In this document: positions 29,827 through 38,271 of the stretch, piece after piece | Numbering within the stretch: the stretch's first letter is position 1 | Layout of the letters: each line of letters opens with the position of its first letter | Source of the DNA: Stygiolobus azoricus | Lineage (GTDB): Archaea; Thermoproteota; Thermoprotei_A; Sulfolobales; Sulfolobaceae | Length of the DNA stretch: 64,000 nucleotides | Direction: 5' to 3' | Assembly (NCBI RefSeq): GCF_009729035.1 | Contig: NZ_CP045483.1 | Location: 1,510,001-1,574,000 of the forward strand | The notes under the pieces: model-generated | The model's input: the letters and a program-made list of their open reading frames with translations, nothing else | What the model was told of the DNA's origin: nothing | Database searches by the model: none | Program-made: the position numbers and the translations under genes

Positions 29827-30806
29827 ATCTTCCAGTACTCCCTTAAGATCCTTTTTTCTGTAGAGAAGAATTCCACAAATTTACTTCTCGTTCTCTCAGC
29901 ACTTTTAGTACCCGCATAGTCCTTTTTCTCACCCTCTAATCCCTCTACGAAAGCCTTTACGCCCCTCTTTAAACCAACGCTATACCCACCCTCTAATACG
30001 GCGTAAAACTTGTTTCCATATCCTAACAAACCTAGCGCATTATAAGTCCTTTCGGTAGCCCTGATACTAGCTAATCCGTCATCTTCGAAGGCGTCAAAAC
30101 CGGCTGAAAATACTATGAGTGTCGGTTTAAAGTCGTCTAATATCGATTGGATTATAGGGAACAACTCCTCATATAAGTCGTCTCCGGCCAGTGGTGGCAA
30201 AAGTAGATTAACCTTAGTACCTTTAGCTTCTCCCCCACCTATCATATCAGGAAAACCAGTTCCCGGGTAAAGTGTATGAGGATCTTGATGAATATCTATG
30301 TGCACAACATCTGGATTATCCCAGAAGATTTCCTGTGTACCGTTGCCATAATGAACGTCAAAGTCTATGATGGCTACCCTTTTCAACTTAAATTTCAAGA
30401 TGGGGTAAGCCACATTGTTAAAGATACAAAAACCTAAGGTAGGTGCACCAAAAGCTCTACCTGACTTACCTGCGTGATGACCCGGAGGGCGAACTAAAGC
30501 AAAACCCTTATTTTTATATGCTGTTAACGCTCCTCCTAAGGCTAACAATGCAGAATTCCACGTGTGTTCGTTAGTATATGTATCGGCGTCTAACCATTCC
30601 CCTCTCTTAGAAGATAATTTTACTAGATTTACGTAGTTCTCGTCATGAACAACTTTAGGCTCGTCCTCACCTACTTGCTCTGGAGAGATGATAGGATTCT
30701 CTTTCAGGACTGACAACACAGTCTTTAATCTTTCGGGATTCTCAGCGTGACTAGAGGGAGGTTGATGAAAAAGATATGTCTCGGAATAAACTAGCGGTAT
30801 TTTCAT
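29823..30806 (-). CDS. Histone-deacetylase-family protein (HDAC/acetylpolyamine amidohydrolase type)
   Basis: This 327-residue protein shows the complete deacetylase active site: RPPGHHAGKSG (about 104-114), GFCIFNN, IDFDVHYGNGTQE (about 147-159), SAGFDAFEDD (about 237-246) and LEGGYS. It is closer to classical HDAC and acetylpolyamine amidohydrolases than the copy at 11717. Candidate substrates are acetyl-lysine on proteins or acetylated polyamines, which Sulfolobales make in quantity. The start is ATG at 30806, divergent from the peptidase gene across 35 bp. Confidence 0.88.
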   Translation of the reverse strand: MKIPLVYSETYLFHQPPSSHAENPERLKTVLSVLKENPIISPEQVGEDEPKVVHDENYVNLVKLSSKRGEWLDADTYTNEHTWNSALLALGGALTAYKNKGFALVRPPGHHAGKSGRAFGAPTLGFCIFNNVAYPILKFKLKRVAIIDFDVHYGNGTQEIFWDNPDVVHIDIHQDPHTLYPGTGFPDMIGGGEAKGTKVNLLLPPLAGDDLYEELFPIIQSILDDFKPTLIVFSAGFDAFEDDGLASIRATERTYNALGLLGYGNKFYAVLEGGYSVGLKRGVKAFVEGLEGEKKDYAGTKSAERTRSKFVEFFSTEKRILREYWKI

Positions 30807-30841
30807 TTACTTTAATACTTTCTCCTTGAGAATAAAAGTGT

Positions 30842-31903
30842 ATGAATAGAGTGGCAAAAGTAAAGGAGTTAATGGTTAAAAACAACGTTGACTACATGTT
30901 GCTAGGTCCCGGAAGTAATATGTTCTATTTAAGTGGGTTCTCAGAAGAACAGATGGAAAGGCCTTTATTTCTTATCATTAGTCAATGGGACACTTACTTT
31001 TTAGCTCCGAAAATTTACGAGGAACAACTTGAAAAACTGAACTTTAACGTGGTTTCTTATAACGATGGAGAAAACCCCTATAAAAAGCTGAATATAGAGA
31101 AAGGTAAAAGTATAGCTATCGACGACACGCTATGGTCTGCCTTCACCATAGACATTTTAGATTCGTTTTCTCCTTCTCGCCTAATAAAGGCTAGTAGTAT
31201 AATGAGAGAGGTAAGAATGATTAAAGATGATGAGGAGATCGCGATTATGAAAGAGGGGCTTAAGATCGCCGAAAAGTCCTTCCTTGAGACATTAGAAATA
31301 GTAAAAGAAGGGATGACTGAAAGAGAAATATCTACGTATTTAGTGCACAGGTTTATCGAAAACGGGGCTGACGGATATTCGTTCGAACCTATCATAACTT
31401 CTGGAAGTAATACATCGATGCCACACCTCCGCTCTACCAGTAAGAAAGTTAGAAACGGTGAGGTTATAATATTCGACTTTGGCGTGAAATACAAAGGATA
31501 CTCGACAGATACTACGAGAGTCGCCTTTTTAGGAACTCCTACCGATGAAGTAAAGAAGATTTATGAGGTAGTCAAGGAAGCTCAAACGAAAGCTGAAGAA
31601 TCCACAAGAGAAGGTATAAAAGCTTGCGAAGTTGACAAGATTGCTAGAGGAATAATATCTTACTACGGATATGGAGACAAATTTATTCATAGAACTGGCC
31701 ACGGCATAGGAATAGATGTTCATGAAGAACCTTATATATCTCCCGACAACAAGAGAAACTTACAAAATAACATGACGTTCACTATCGAGCCTGGGATATA
31801 TCTACCTGGAAAGTTCGGCATAAGGATTGAAGATATGGTTTACATTAAAAACGGAAAGTCTGTAATCATGAATGAGCTCGAGAAAGAGATATTTAGGATC
31901 TAA
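30842..31903 (+). CDS. M24-family Xaa-Pro dipeptidase/aminopeptidase
   Basis: This 353-residue metallopeptidase has the two-domain form: an N-terminal creatinase-like domain (about 1-120) and a C-terminal pita-bread domain. The five metal ligands are visible in FDFGVKYKGYSTDTTR (two Asp), RTGHGIGIDVHEEP (His), TIEPGIY (Glu) and RIEDMVYI (Glu). It would remove N-terminal residues before proline or cleave Xaa-Pro dipeptides in the cytoplasm. Its stop overlaps the convergent aminotransferase gene by 4 bases. Confidence 0.9.
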   Translation: MNRVAKVKELMVKNNVDYMLLGPGSNMFYLSGFSEEQMERPLFLIISQWDTYFLAPKIYEEQLEKLNFNVVSYNDGENPYKKLNIEKGKSIAIDDTLWSAFTIDILDSFSPSRLIKASSIMREVRMIKDDEEIAIMKEGLKIAEKSFLETLEIVKEGMTEREISTYLVHRFIENGADGYSFEPIITSGSNTSMPHLRSTSKKVRNGEVIIFDFGVKYKGYSTDTTRVAFLGTPTDEVKKIYEVVKEAQTKAEESTREGIKACEVDKIARGIISYYGYGDKFIHRTGHGIGIDVHEEPYISPDNKRNLQNNMTFTIEPGIYLPGKFGIRIEDMVYIKNGKSVIMNELEKEIFRI

Positions 31904-33039
31904 GAGTTTAACCATGCTTTTTTAAGTCTCTTTACACCTTCAACTATTTGTTCCTCTGTAGCTACGGATATGCTTAACCTAGCCATGGTCTCACCACCTC
32001 TTAAGAAGAAAGGCTTTGCGGGAACGAAGCTGAGCCCTAATTTGACCGCTTCTAAAAACACTTTCCATGAGTCCTTCTTTAAGTCTAACAGTAAAAAGAA
32101 CCCGCATTTTGGAGGGTTAAAGTCCTTAAAACCTTCGTCTTGAAGTGAATCTGCAAGTATACTCATTTTCTTTCTGTAATGCTCCGATAACGACTTCATC
32201 CTACTTGTCACAATACCTTTTCTTATAAGCCTATCTACAACGTATTGATTTATTGTAGAAGTTGAGAAGTCCATTTGCTCCAGTAAAGCAAGTTTTTGTG
32301 ATATATCCTCTCTAGCTATAACAAACCCTATCCTTAATCCAGGGGCTATTATTTTACTGAAAGAGCTGATGTAAATAACTCTACCTTCCTTATCGAAATA
32401 CTTGATAGGTTTTGGAGTACTTCCAGCTATGGGCTTATAAGGATCATCCTCAAGGATATAAAAATCGTATTTACTTGCCAGCTCCACTAACTTTTTCCTT
32501 CTCTCCTCACATAAGTTAACTCCTGCTGGATTATGACAATTTGGTATAACATAAAGGAGCTTTATCTTCACTATCTTCAATAACATCTCGAGTTCATCGA
32601 CATTAATTCCGTTTGAGTCTAAAGAAATGGGAACTATTACATTACTTCTCAGCTTAAGAGGAGTAAAGGTTTCGACAAAAGTAGGGTTTTCCACAGCTAT
32701 TGTATCATTTTCGAGGAAGTACTTAGCTAATAACTCCATAGCATGTTGAGCTCCGCTCGTAACTACTATTTCGCTTTCTTTAGCTGATAAGTCGAGAGAC
32801 GGTAATACGATATTTTTTATTTCCTTTATTAACTCCTCTTGACCACCAGCACCAGGATAAAAGAGAACTTTACTTCCGTATTCATCAATTACTTGTTCAT
32901 AAGCTTCCTTTATTTCCTTCAGAGGCATAACTCTTGGATCTGGCGTCCCACTAGCTAAGTTTATCTCAACCTTCTTAGCTGTTTGTGAACCTAATTCTAC
33001 TGGAGACAATTCTATTTCTTTTCCGATTCTGGAGACCAT
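31900..33039 (-). CDS. PLP-dependent class I/II aminotransferase (LysN/ARO8-like)
   Basis: This 379-residue enzyme has the fold-type I aminotransferase layout with IPNCHNPAGV (about 165-174), the aspartate in LEDDPY and the PLP lysine in SSFSKIIAPGLRIGF. It belongs to the archaeal group that includes 2-aminoadipate and aromatic/alanine-glyoxylate aminotransferases. The substrate cannot be fixed from the sequence. It overlaps the end of the preceding ornithine-cyclodeaminase-like gene by 28 bases, so both are one transcript, suggesting they act on the same amino or oxo acid. Confidence 0.87.
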   Translation of the reverse strand: MVSRIGKEIELSPVELGSQTAKKVEINLASGTPDPRVMPLKEIKEAYEQVIDEYGSKVLFYPGAGGQEELIKEIKNIVLPSLDLSAKESEIVVTSGAQHAMELLAKYFLENDTIAVENPTFVETFTPLKLRSNVIVPISLDSNGINVDELEMLLKIVKIKLLYVIPNCHNPAGVNLCEERRKKLVELASKYDFYILEDDPYKPIAGSTPKPIKYFDKEGRVIYISSFSKIIAPGLRIGFVIAREDISQKLALLEQMDFSTSTINQYVVDRLIRKGIVTSRMKSLSEHYRKKMSILADSLQDEGFKDFNPPKCGFFLLLDLKKDSWKVFLEAVKLGLSFVPAKPFFLRGGETMARLSISVATEEQIVEGVKRLKKAWLNS

Positions 33040-33965
33040 CTACCCTTCACCACTATCTCTGTACCTAAGCCTATTTTCTTAGCTTTTTCATATAATATTT
33101 TCATAACCACTACATCTTCCAGCCCTATCCCTAAGGATTTAAAAACTGTTATTTCGTCCTCGCTTTTCCTCTTTATTTGCCCATCTATAACGGAAGAAAT
33201 CGGTACAACTTTGTTCCAGTCTAACATCTTCATTTTATCTGCTAAAATTAAGTCTCCCGCCTCTTCCTTAGCTTGTTGTAGATCTTCAACAACTATCAAA
33301 GATGCTACTTTGAGGACTTCTGGAAACAATTCCACCCTTTCTGGTAAATTAGAACCCATTGCGTTAACGTGAACACCTTTCTCTAGAAATTCGGATTTGA
33401 GAAAAGGATCCTTTGAATTAGTCACTGTGACTATTACTTCTGCATCCTTACACGCATCTTTGTAATCCTTGGCTTTTATCACGTTAAAGCCGTCCTTAAG
33501 TAACTGTTCCACTTCTAACTCTAGCTTCTCTCTGCTAAACACTTTAATAGTAACACCTTTCTTCAGTTCGTGAAATGCTCTAACTTGGAATTGACCTTGC
33601 CTCCCGAGACCTATGACCGTAATGTGAGAATAACTTGGTTTTGCTAAATAGTCAGCTGCAATTACTGAAATAACTCCCGTTCTAATTCTGGTCAGAAGAT
33701 CTGCCTCGGTTATTAACAATAACTCCCCGTTCTCATCAAAGAGCATAGAAATGAAAGAACCTTTGAGAAATACCTTAAAGCCTAAATAACTGTCTATACC
33801 ACCCGCTTGATAAGTCAGTACACTACCATGATACGATGTTCTCACCCTTTTCGTATTAGCGGCGAGACCAGAATTCAATTGTTTAAAAGCTCTGACTAGT
33901 GAATCATAAACTTCCCTATAGTTTAACACCTTTTCAACGTCATTCTCTCGGAGCAGTAATGCCAT
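33012..33965 (-). CDS. Ornithine cyclodeaminase/mu-crystallin family (archaeal alanine-dehydrogenase-like)
   Basis: This 317-residue protein matches the OCD/mu-crystallin family. It has an N-terminal dimerisation region with a conserved FKVFLKGSF lysine segment and a Rossmann domain with VIGLGRQGQFQVRA (about 115-128) and VTVTNSKDPF. Characterised archaeal members are NAD-dependent alanine dehydrogenases or deaminating ketimine/ornithine enzymes. With the overlapping aminotransferase it may interconvert an amino acid and its oxo acid. The start is ATG at 33965. Its TATA (GCTTTTAAG-type, 33990-33999 on the reverse) also lies at usable distance from the divergent HTH gene. Confidence 0.85.
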   Translation of the reverse strand: MALLLRENDVEKVLNYREVYDSLVRAFKQLNSGLAANTKRVRTSYHGSVLTYQAGGIDSYLGFKVFLKGSFISMLFDENGELLLITEADLLTRIRTGVISVIAADYLAKPSYSHITVIGLGRQGQFQVRAFHELKKGVTIKVFSREKLELEVEQLLKDGFNVIKAKDYKDACKDAEVIVTVTNSKDPFLKSEFLEKGVHVNAMGSNLPERVELFPEVLKVASLIVVEDLQQAKEEAGDLILADKMKMLDWNKVVPISSVIDGQIKRKSEDEITVFKSLGIGLEDVVVMKILYEKAKKIGLGTEIVVKGRWSPESEKK

Positions 33966-34025
33966 TTAGTCCCTATTATCTTATGCCTTTCTGCTTAAAA
34001 GTAAAACTAATATAATTTTTCAATC

Positions 34026-34340
34026 ATGGAATTAACCCCGAGGTTACAAGATATTATATCAATTTTAAAAGAAAGGGGAACTGTAAACCTAAAAGATCTA
34101 GCCTTAGAACTTAAAATATCTCCAAAGACGGCTAAGGGTTACGCAAGGGAATTGTATCGGCTTGGTTTTGTAGAAATGGATGAAAATGATAACCTAAAGC
34201 TGAAGAATGAGAACCCTGATAGCGTAGAACATCTAAAGAAGACTGTCGAGATCCATGGTAACGAAATAGCTTTACTCAAGAAAGAAATTGAACAACTAAA
34301 AGAGGAAATAACGAGACTTAAAAAAGCCCCTAAGAAGTAA
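34026..34340 (+). CDS. Small winged-helix DNA-binding protein with coiled-coil tail
   Basis: This 104-residue protein has an N-terminal helix-turn-helix (about 5-58, with VNLKDLALELKISPKTAKGYA as the recognition unit, shortened here to VNLKDL and KISPKTAKGYA). A lysine/glutamate heptad coiled coil follows (about 66-100), which should dimerise it. It is probably a local or global transcription regulator. It is divergent from the ornithine-cyclodeaminase-like gene across 60 bp, so control of that operon is a reasonable guess. Its end overlaps the convergent glycosyltransferase gene by 11 bases. Confidence 0.78.
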   Translation: MELTPRLQDIISILKERGTVNLKDLALELKISPKTAKGYARELYRLGFVEMDENDNLKLKNENPDSVEHLKKTVEIHGNEIALLKKEIEQLKEEITRLKKAPKK

Positions 34341-35013
34341 GCCCTAAGGATAGTTTCATGACATAAGAAAGCCATCTTAACATTTTTCCGTTATCAAGCT
34401 TACTATTCCCTTTTTCTCTGTCTCGGAATACTATTGGAACCTCGACAATACGTAAATTATTCCTCAATACTTTGTATATAGCACAAATTTGAAACTCATA
34501 ACCACCGGCGTTCTGGCAAGATGAAACGACTTCAACAGCTTTAGCACTATAGACTCTATAACCCGAAGTGTTATCGTGAACGGAAGAACGAAGAAGTATT
34601 CTAGTGATCAAATTAGCCCCTTTACTTATGATTTTTCTTTTCAGAGGCCAGTTTTCGATCTTTCCGCCTTGTATGTACCTAGAGCCTATAACTAGATCAG
34701 CGTTCAAACTGACGTTAAACATTGAAGGTAAGAATGAGGGATCGTGACTGAGGTCTGCGTCCATAGTAGCGATATGTGACATCCCCATCTCAACAGCCTT
34801 TCTTAACCCGAACCTCAAGGCACTTCCTAGGCCTCTCTCGTTCGTTCTTACAAACACTACTGCACCCATCTGCTTGGCTATTTCTGCCGTATTATCCTCA
34901 CTATTATCATCAACCACAATTACTACTACATCCTTTACCCTCTCCCTGATTTCCCTTATCAGCACCTTAATGTTGTCAGCTTCATTATACGTTGGAACTA
35001 CTACTCCGTACAT
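34330..35013 (-). CDS. Dolichol-phosphate sugar synthase-like GT2 glycosyltransferase
   Basis: This 227-residue protein starts at ATG 35013 (MYGVVVPTYNEADN). An in-frame GTG at 35037 is less likely. It has the DPM1-type motifs VVDDNSEDNT, MDADLSHDP (the DxD motif) and GSRYIQGG, and no C-terminal membrane helices. It is thus like the soluble DPM1 form that makes dolichyl-phosphate mannose or glucose, donors for GT39-type transferases such as the one at 57482-58663. It overlaps the end of the PUA-domain gene by 29 bases. Confidence 0.85.
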   Translation of the reverse strand: MYGVVVPTYNEADNIKVLIREIRERVKDVVVIVVDDNSEDNTAEIAKQMGAVVFVRTNERGLGSALRFGLRKAVEMGMSHIATMDADLSHDPSFLPSMFNVSLNADLVIGSRYIQGGKIENWPLKRKIISKGANLITRILLRSSVHDNTSGYRVYSAKAVEVVSSCQNAGGYEFQICAIYKVLRNNLRIVEVPIVFRDREKGNSKLDNGKMLRWLSYVMKLSLGLTS

Positions 35014-35464
35014 TGCACATATCCCATATTTTATCACTTACATAATGTAAATTTATTCCAAACTTTCCTTTCCTTTCAGCCATAGCTTTCTCCTTTGACA
35101 TTACCACTTTTATTATGGATACAGGTAAACCGGTTTTCGTCTTTACCAAGACTATATCCCCCTCTTTACATTCACAATCGTAACTTACAATTCCAGGGGC
35201 AAACAAGTCAGCACCTTTAACCACGTGCTTCACCGCTCCTTCGTCAATAGTCACAGAAGGCATATTCAACTTAAACTTCTGTATCAAACATATTGTAGGA
35301 ATGAGTTCTTCTGAGAAGAAAGCTAGTAAACCATCTATGAAATAGTATACTTCCTTTTTTTCCTTACCTATTTCCACTATACCGTTCAATTCCCAACCAT
35401 ACTTTTCTTTGACCCTAGATAAAAACTCCCTCTTATCCTTTTCAGACAACAAATGCTTCTGCAA
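34985..35464 (-). CDS. PUA-domain RNA-binding protein (MCT-1/Tma20-like)
   Basis: This 159-residue protein has an N-terminal pre-PUA part (about 1-75) and a PUA domain (about 78-155), with VDEGAVKHVVKGADLFAPGI-type signature residues (GAVKHVVKGADLFAPGI, about 83-99). Archaeal relatives bind tRNA or ribosomal subunits, like the eukaryotic MCT-1/Tma20 translation factor. The start appears to be TTG at 35464, 4 bases after the upstream molybdenum hydroxylase stop; TTG codons at 35452 and 35449 are alternatives. The gene order suggests co-transcription with its two neighbours. Confidence 0.78.
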   Translation of the reverse strand: MQKHLLSEKDKREFLSRVKEKYGWELNGIVEIGKEKKEVYYFIDGLLAFFSEELIPTICLIQKFKLNMPSVTIDEGAVKHVVKGADLFAPGIVSYDCECKEGDIVLVKTKTGLPVSIIKVVMSKEKAMAERKGKFGINLHYVSDKIWDMCNVRSSSSNV

Positions 35465-35467
35465 GAC

Positions 35468-37588
35468 TTACTTCACCAAGTCCTCAAATTTTACGGGCAT
35501 TTTGTATATATGCTTGCCTACACATTGCTCAATTGCATTAATAATTGCTGGAGTTGCAGCTACCGCTCCAGCCTCGCCTATTCCTTTACTACCAGTTGGA
35601 TGTGGAGACTTACCGAAGGTAATATAATGCCATTCAATCTCAGGGGCCTCCACGGCTGTAGGTAAAGGATAATCTGTAAAGTTAGAGTTTATCAGACCCC
35701 CGTTATCGTTAAACACAACCCCTTCAAGTATAGCCTGAGAAATCCCTTGCAATATACCACCAATAGCCTGACCCTCTGCTAGCAAGGGATTTATTACCAC
35801 ACCTACATCATCAATAGCTATATACTTCGTTACCTTTACCTTACCCGTCTCGTCAACGGTTACCTTAGCTAAATGAACACCATAAGGCGTTGTAGGTGGT
35901 GTGTTAACTTTATATACAGCAGTAAAGTCGAGACTTTCACCCATTGAATATGCGTTCTGGACTATCTCATCAAATTTAACCTCTCTACCGTCTTTCTTAT
36001 GTCTAACTTTCCCTTCAGTGTATTCTACCTCTTCTACATCCGCGTTGAGAAGTTTAGCCCCTATTTCGATTAGTTTAGCCTTCAATTTTTCACTAGCTAA
36101 AATAACCGCCGAACCGCCAATTGTCACCGTTCTACTTCCCCAAGTACCTATTCCGTCTTCAATAATCTCTGTATCACCCCATCTTATCTCTATTTTTTCC
36201 ATAGGTAACTGAAGGACATCTGCAGCAATCTGAACAAACGCGGTAGGATCTCCTTGACCATGAGGACCGGTTCCAGTTACAAGAGTTACTTTGCCATCAC
36301 TTTTGACATATATTCTTGCTACTTCCCAAGGACCGAAAGCCGTGATTTCCACATATGTAGAAACACCTACACACCCATTGCCCTCATTCTTCAACTTTTC
36401 GTAATAACTCTTTCCGATCTCAAGAAGTTTCTTAACATCACCACTATCGTAAGTAATGCCGAAAATGTTTTTGTAAGGCAAAGAATCTATTACGTTCTTT
36501 AACCTGATTTCGTATTGGTCTATTCCGAGTTCGTTTGCAACTATATTCACTATTCTCTCTATAAAGTACGTACCTTCAGGTCTACCTGCACCGCGGTAAG
36601 ACTGAGTGGGAGTTATGTTTGTGTGAACCGCGTAAGCGTCAATCTCGGCTCCGATCAGTTTATATAAGCCCGGAAGCATTCTAACTGAGCTCTTTACATT
36701 ACCTAACTCATCGTCGTTCGCGTCATAATAAGGTGCACCTAGATTTCCTACTAGTCTTCCCTTTATACCTAATATTGTCCCATCCTTCTTAACGGCAACT
36801 TGGAAATCAAGGAACTTGTCTCTCCCATGACCTGCAGATATCATTTCCTCAGTCCTTGTAGGGATCCATTTTAAGGGTTTTCTAGTAATGATCGCTAACT
36901 TAGCTAAAGCATATTCTTCTGGATGAGCAATGATCTTACTTCCGAAAGCACCTCCAACGTCAGGTTGGATAACTCTGATGTTCTCCATTCCTAAGAAGCT
37001 TACTAAATTACGCCTCAAGTAATGAGCAGATTGTGTAGAAGAGTAGAAAGTTAACTTGGTGCCGTCATAATACGCCACAGCACCCCTTGTTTCTAAAGGA
37101 GAAGCGATGACCCTTTGATTGTAAAGTCTTCCAGATATTACCTTGTCAGCCTCCCTAAAAGCTTTCTCAACATCTCCACCTTTCCATGTGTGTTTATAAG
37201 CAATGTTACTCTCTAGCTTAGAGTACACTTTTACATGATCCTTTAAAGCCTCTTCTGGATCTAAGACGTGTTGAAGAGGCTCATAATCAACTTCAATACT
37301 CTCCAACATGTCATATGCCTCATATCTGTCCTTAGCAATTACTGCCGCAATAGGCTGACCCACGTAAGTAACCTCTTGTGAAGCTATAGGAAAGTCCTTT
37401 CCAGGGTTTATGTCCTCACCAGTATACACACCTTGAGTTTTCCTAACCCTTATCCTAGCATGAGGAGCTGTGCTCCTAAGAAAGGCAACAAATAACATCC
37501 CCGGAAATTCGATATCATCTACATAAACTCCTTTACCCGTAATTAACCTTACGTCTTCAACTCTCTTTATTGGTTTACCAACGTACAT
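35468..37588 (-). CDS. Molybdopterin-binding aldehyde/CO dehydrogenase-type large subunit (second orphan)
   Basis: This 706-residue protein has the same architecture as the gene at 6187 but is only distantly similar. It has a hammerhead domain with TGKGVYVDDI, Moco-binding segments GGAFGSKI and SYRGAGRPEGT, GHGQGDPT, and the catalytic glutamate E672 in KGIGEAG. RGAGR replaces the CSFR loop of CO dehydrogenase, pointing to aldehyde oxidation. No medium (FAD) or small (2Fe-2S) subunit gene is adjacent. The start is ATG at 37588. A PUA-domain and a GT2 gene follow on the same strand. Confidence 0.87.
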   Translation of the reverse strand: MYVGKPIKRVEDVRLITGKGVYVDDIEFPGMLFVAFLRSTAPHARIRVRKTQGVYTGEDINPGKDFPIASQEVTYVGQPIAAVIAKDRYEAYDMLESIEVDYEPLQHVLDPEEALKDHVKVYSKLESNIAYKHTWKGGDVEKAFREADKVISGRLYNQRVIASPLETRGAVAYYDGTKLTFYSSTQSAHYLRRNLVSFLGMENIRVIQPDVGGAFGSKIIAHPEEYALAKLAIITRKPLKWIPTRTEEMISAGHGRDKFLDFQVAVKKDGTILGIKGRLVGNLGAPYYDANDDELGNVKSSVRMLPGLYKLIGAEIDAYAVHTNITPTQSYRGAGRPEGTYFIERIVNIVANELGIDQYEIRLKNVIDSLPYKNIFGITYDSGDVKKLLEIGKSYYEKLKNEGNGCVGVSTYVEITAFGPWEVARIYVKSDGKVTLVTGTGPHGQGDPTAFVQIAADVLQLPMEKIEIRWGDTEIIEDGIGTWGSRTVTIGGSAVILASEKLKAKLIEIGAKLLNADVEEVEYTEGKVRHKKDGREVKFDEIVQNAYSMGESLDFTAVYKVNTPPTTPYGVHLAKVTVDETGKVKVTKYIAIDDVGVVINPLLAEGQAIGGILQGISQAILEGVVFNDNGGLINSNFTDYPLPTAVEAPEIEWHYITFGKSPHPTGSKGIGEAGAVAATPAIINAIEQCVGKHIYKMPVKFEDLVK

Positions 37589-37652
37589 ATCATATTTTTA
37601 AATATCAGTAAATTAAAAACTCTAGCATTAAAGTAAGTTAACGAAAGTGCGA

Positions 37653-37841
37653 TTAATTCAAAGAATTTCGAACATAATGAAAGTACCTACCATGTCTGGT
37701 TATCTTATTTTCCTTCATTAACTCTATTAGGGCGTCGTTTACCTCTGGTGCTGGTCTGTTAACTAATTTCAATAGCTCATTAAAGGTTATCCAACCCCTC
37801 TCTTTCATTAGTCTCTCAACTTCGTCTTTCACTGAACTCAT
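37653..37841 (-). CDS. Small winged-helix protein, 62 residues
   Basis: This 62-residue protein folds like a minimal winged helix: helices at about 3-14, 18-26 and 31-44, then ITRHGRYFHYV as the wing. It is probably DNA- or RNA-binding. It lies 64 bp upstream of, and in the same direction as, the molybdenum hydroxylase gene, so it may regulate or be co-transcribed with it. The start is ATG at 37841. Confidence 0.65.
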   Translation of the reverse strand: MSSVKDEVERLMKERGWITFNELLKLVNRPAPEVNDALIELMKENKITRHGRYFHYVRNSLN

Positions 37842-37911
37842 GCTAAGGTAAAGAAGTAATTACAGTTAAAAAATACACATAAAATAGAGATTATATAAAT
37901 GTTAAACAAAT

Positions 37912-38271
37912 ATGAAGCTTTATTTTCCTATACTGGCTTCAGACGTAACAATAATTTTAGGTACAATACTCTTGCTCAATAAAGTCCCTTTTTTAATCAC
38001 CGTTGGTAGTATAGTAGACATACTTTTGCTTACCATCGTCGCTTACCTAATTTATAAGGGCGTAAAATACTCGGATATTCTGGGGTTTGTCTTAAGCATA
38101 ATTCAAATTCTAGGAAATTCTACTGATCCAGTTCATTTAAGAGCACTGAACGAGTTTGGCACTACATTATACTTGTCTGTTTTAGACATCTTAATGGTGT
38201 TGTCATTTTACGTGTTTCCTCTAACCTACATAATTATGTTTCTTATTAAGAGAAAAAATCCAGTCACTTAG
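37912..38271 (+). CDS. Small four-helix membrane protein
   Basis: I do not recognise this 119-residue protein. It has four hydrophobic helices at about 5-23, 27-48, 56-70 and 87-112, and a short basic C-terminus (KRKNPVT). No charged residue pattern indicates transport or catalysis. It begins at ATG 37912, and its last bases overlap the convergent GAT-QueC gene by 4. Confidence 0.6.
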   Translation: MKLYFPILASDVTIILGTILLLNKVPFLITVGSIVDILLLTIVAYLIYKGVKYSDILGFVLSIIQILGNSTDPVHLRALNEFGTTLYLSVLDILMVLSFYVFPLTYIIMFLIKRKNPVT

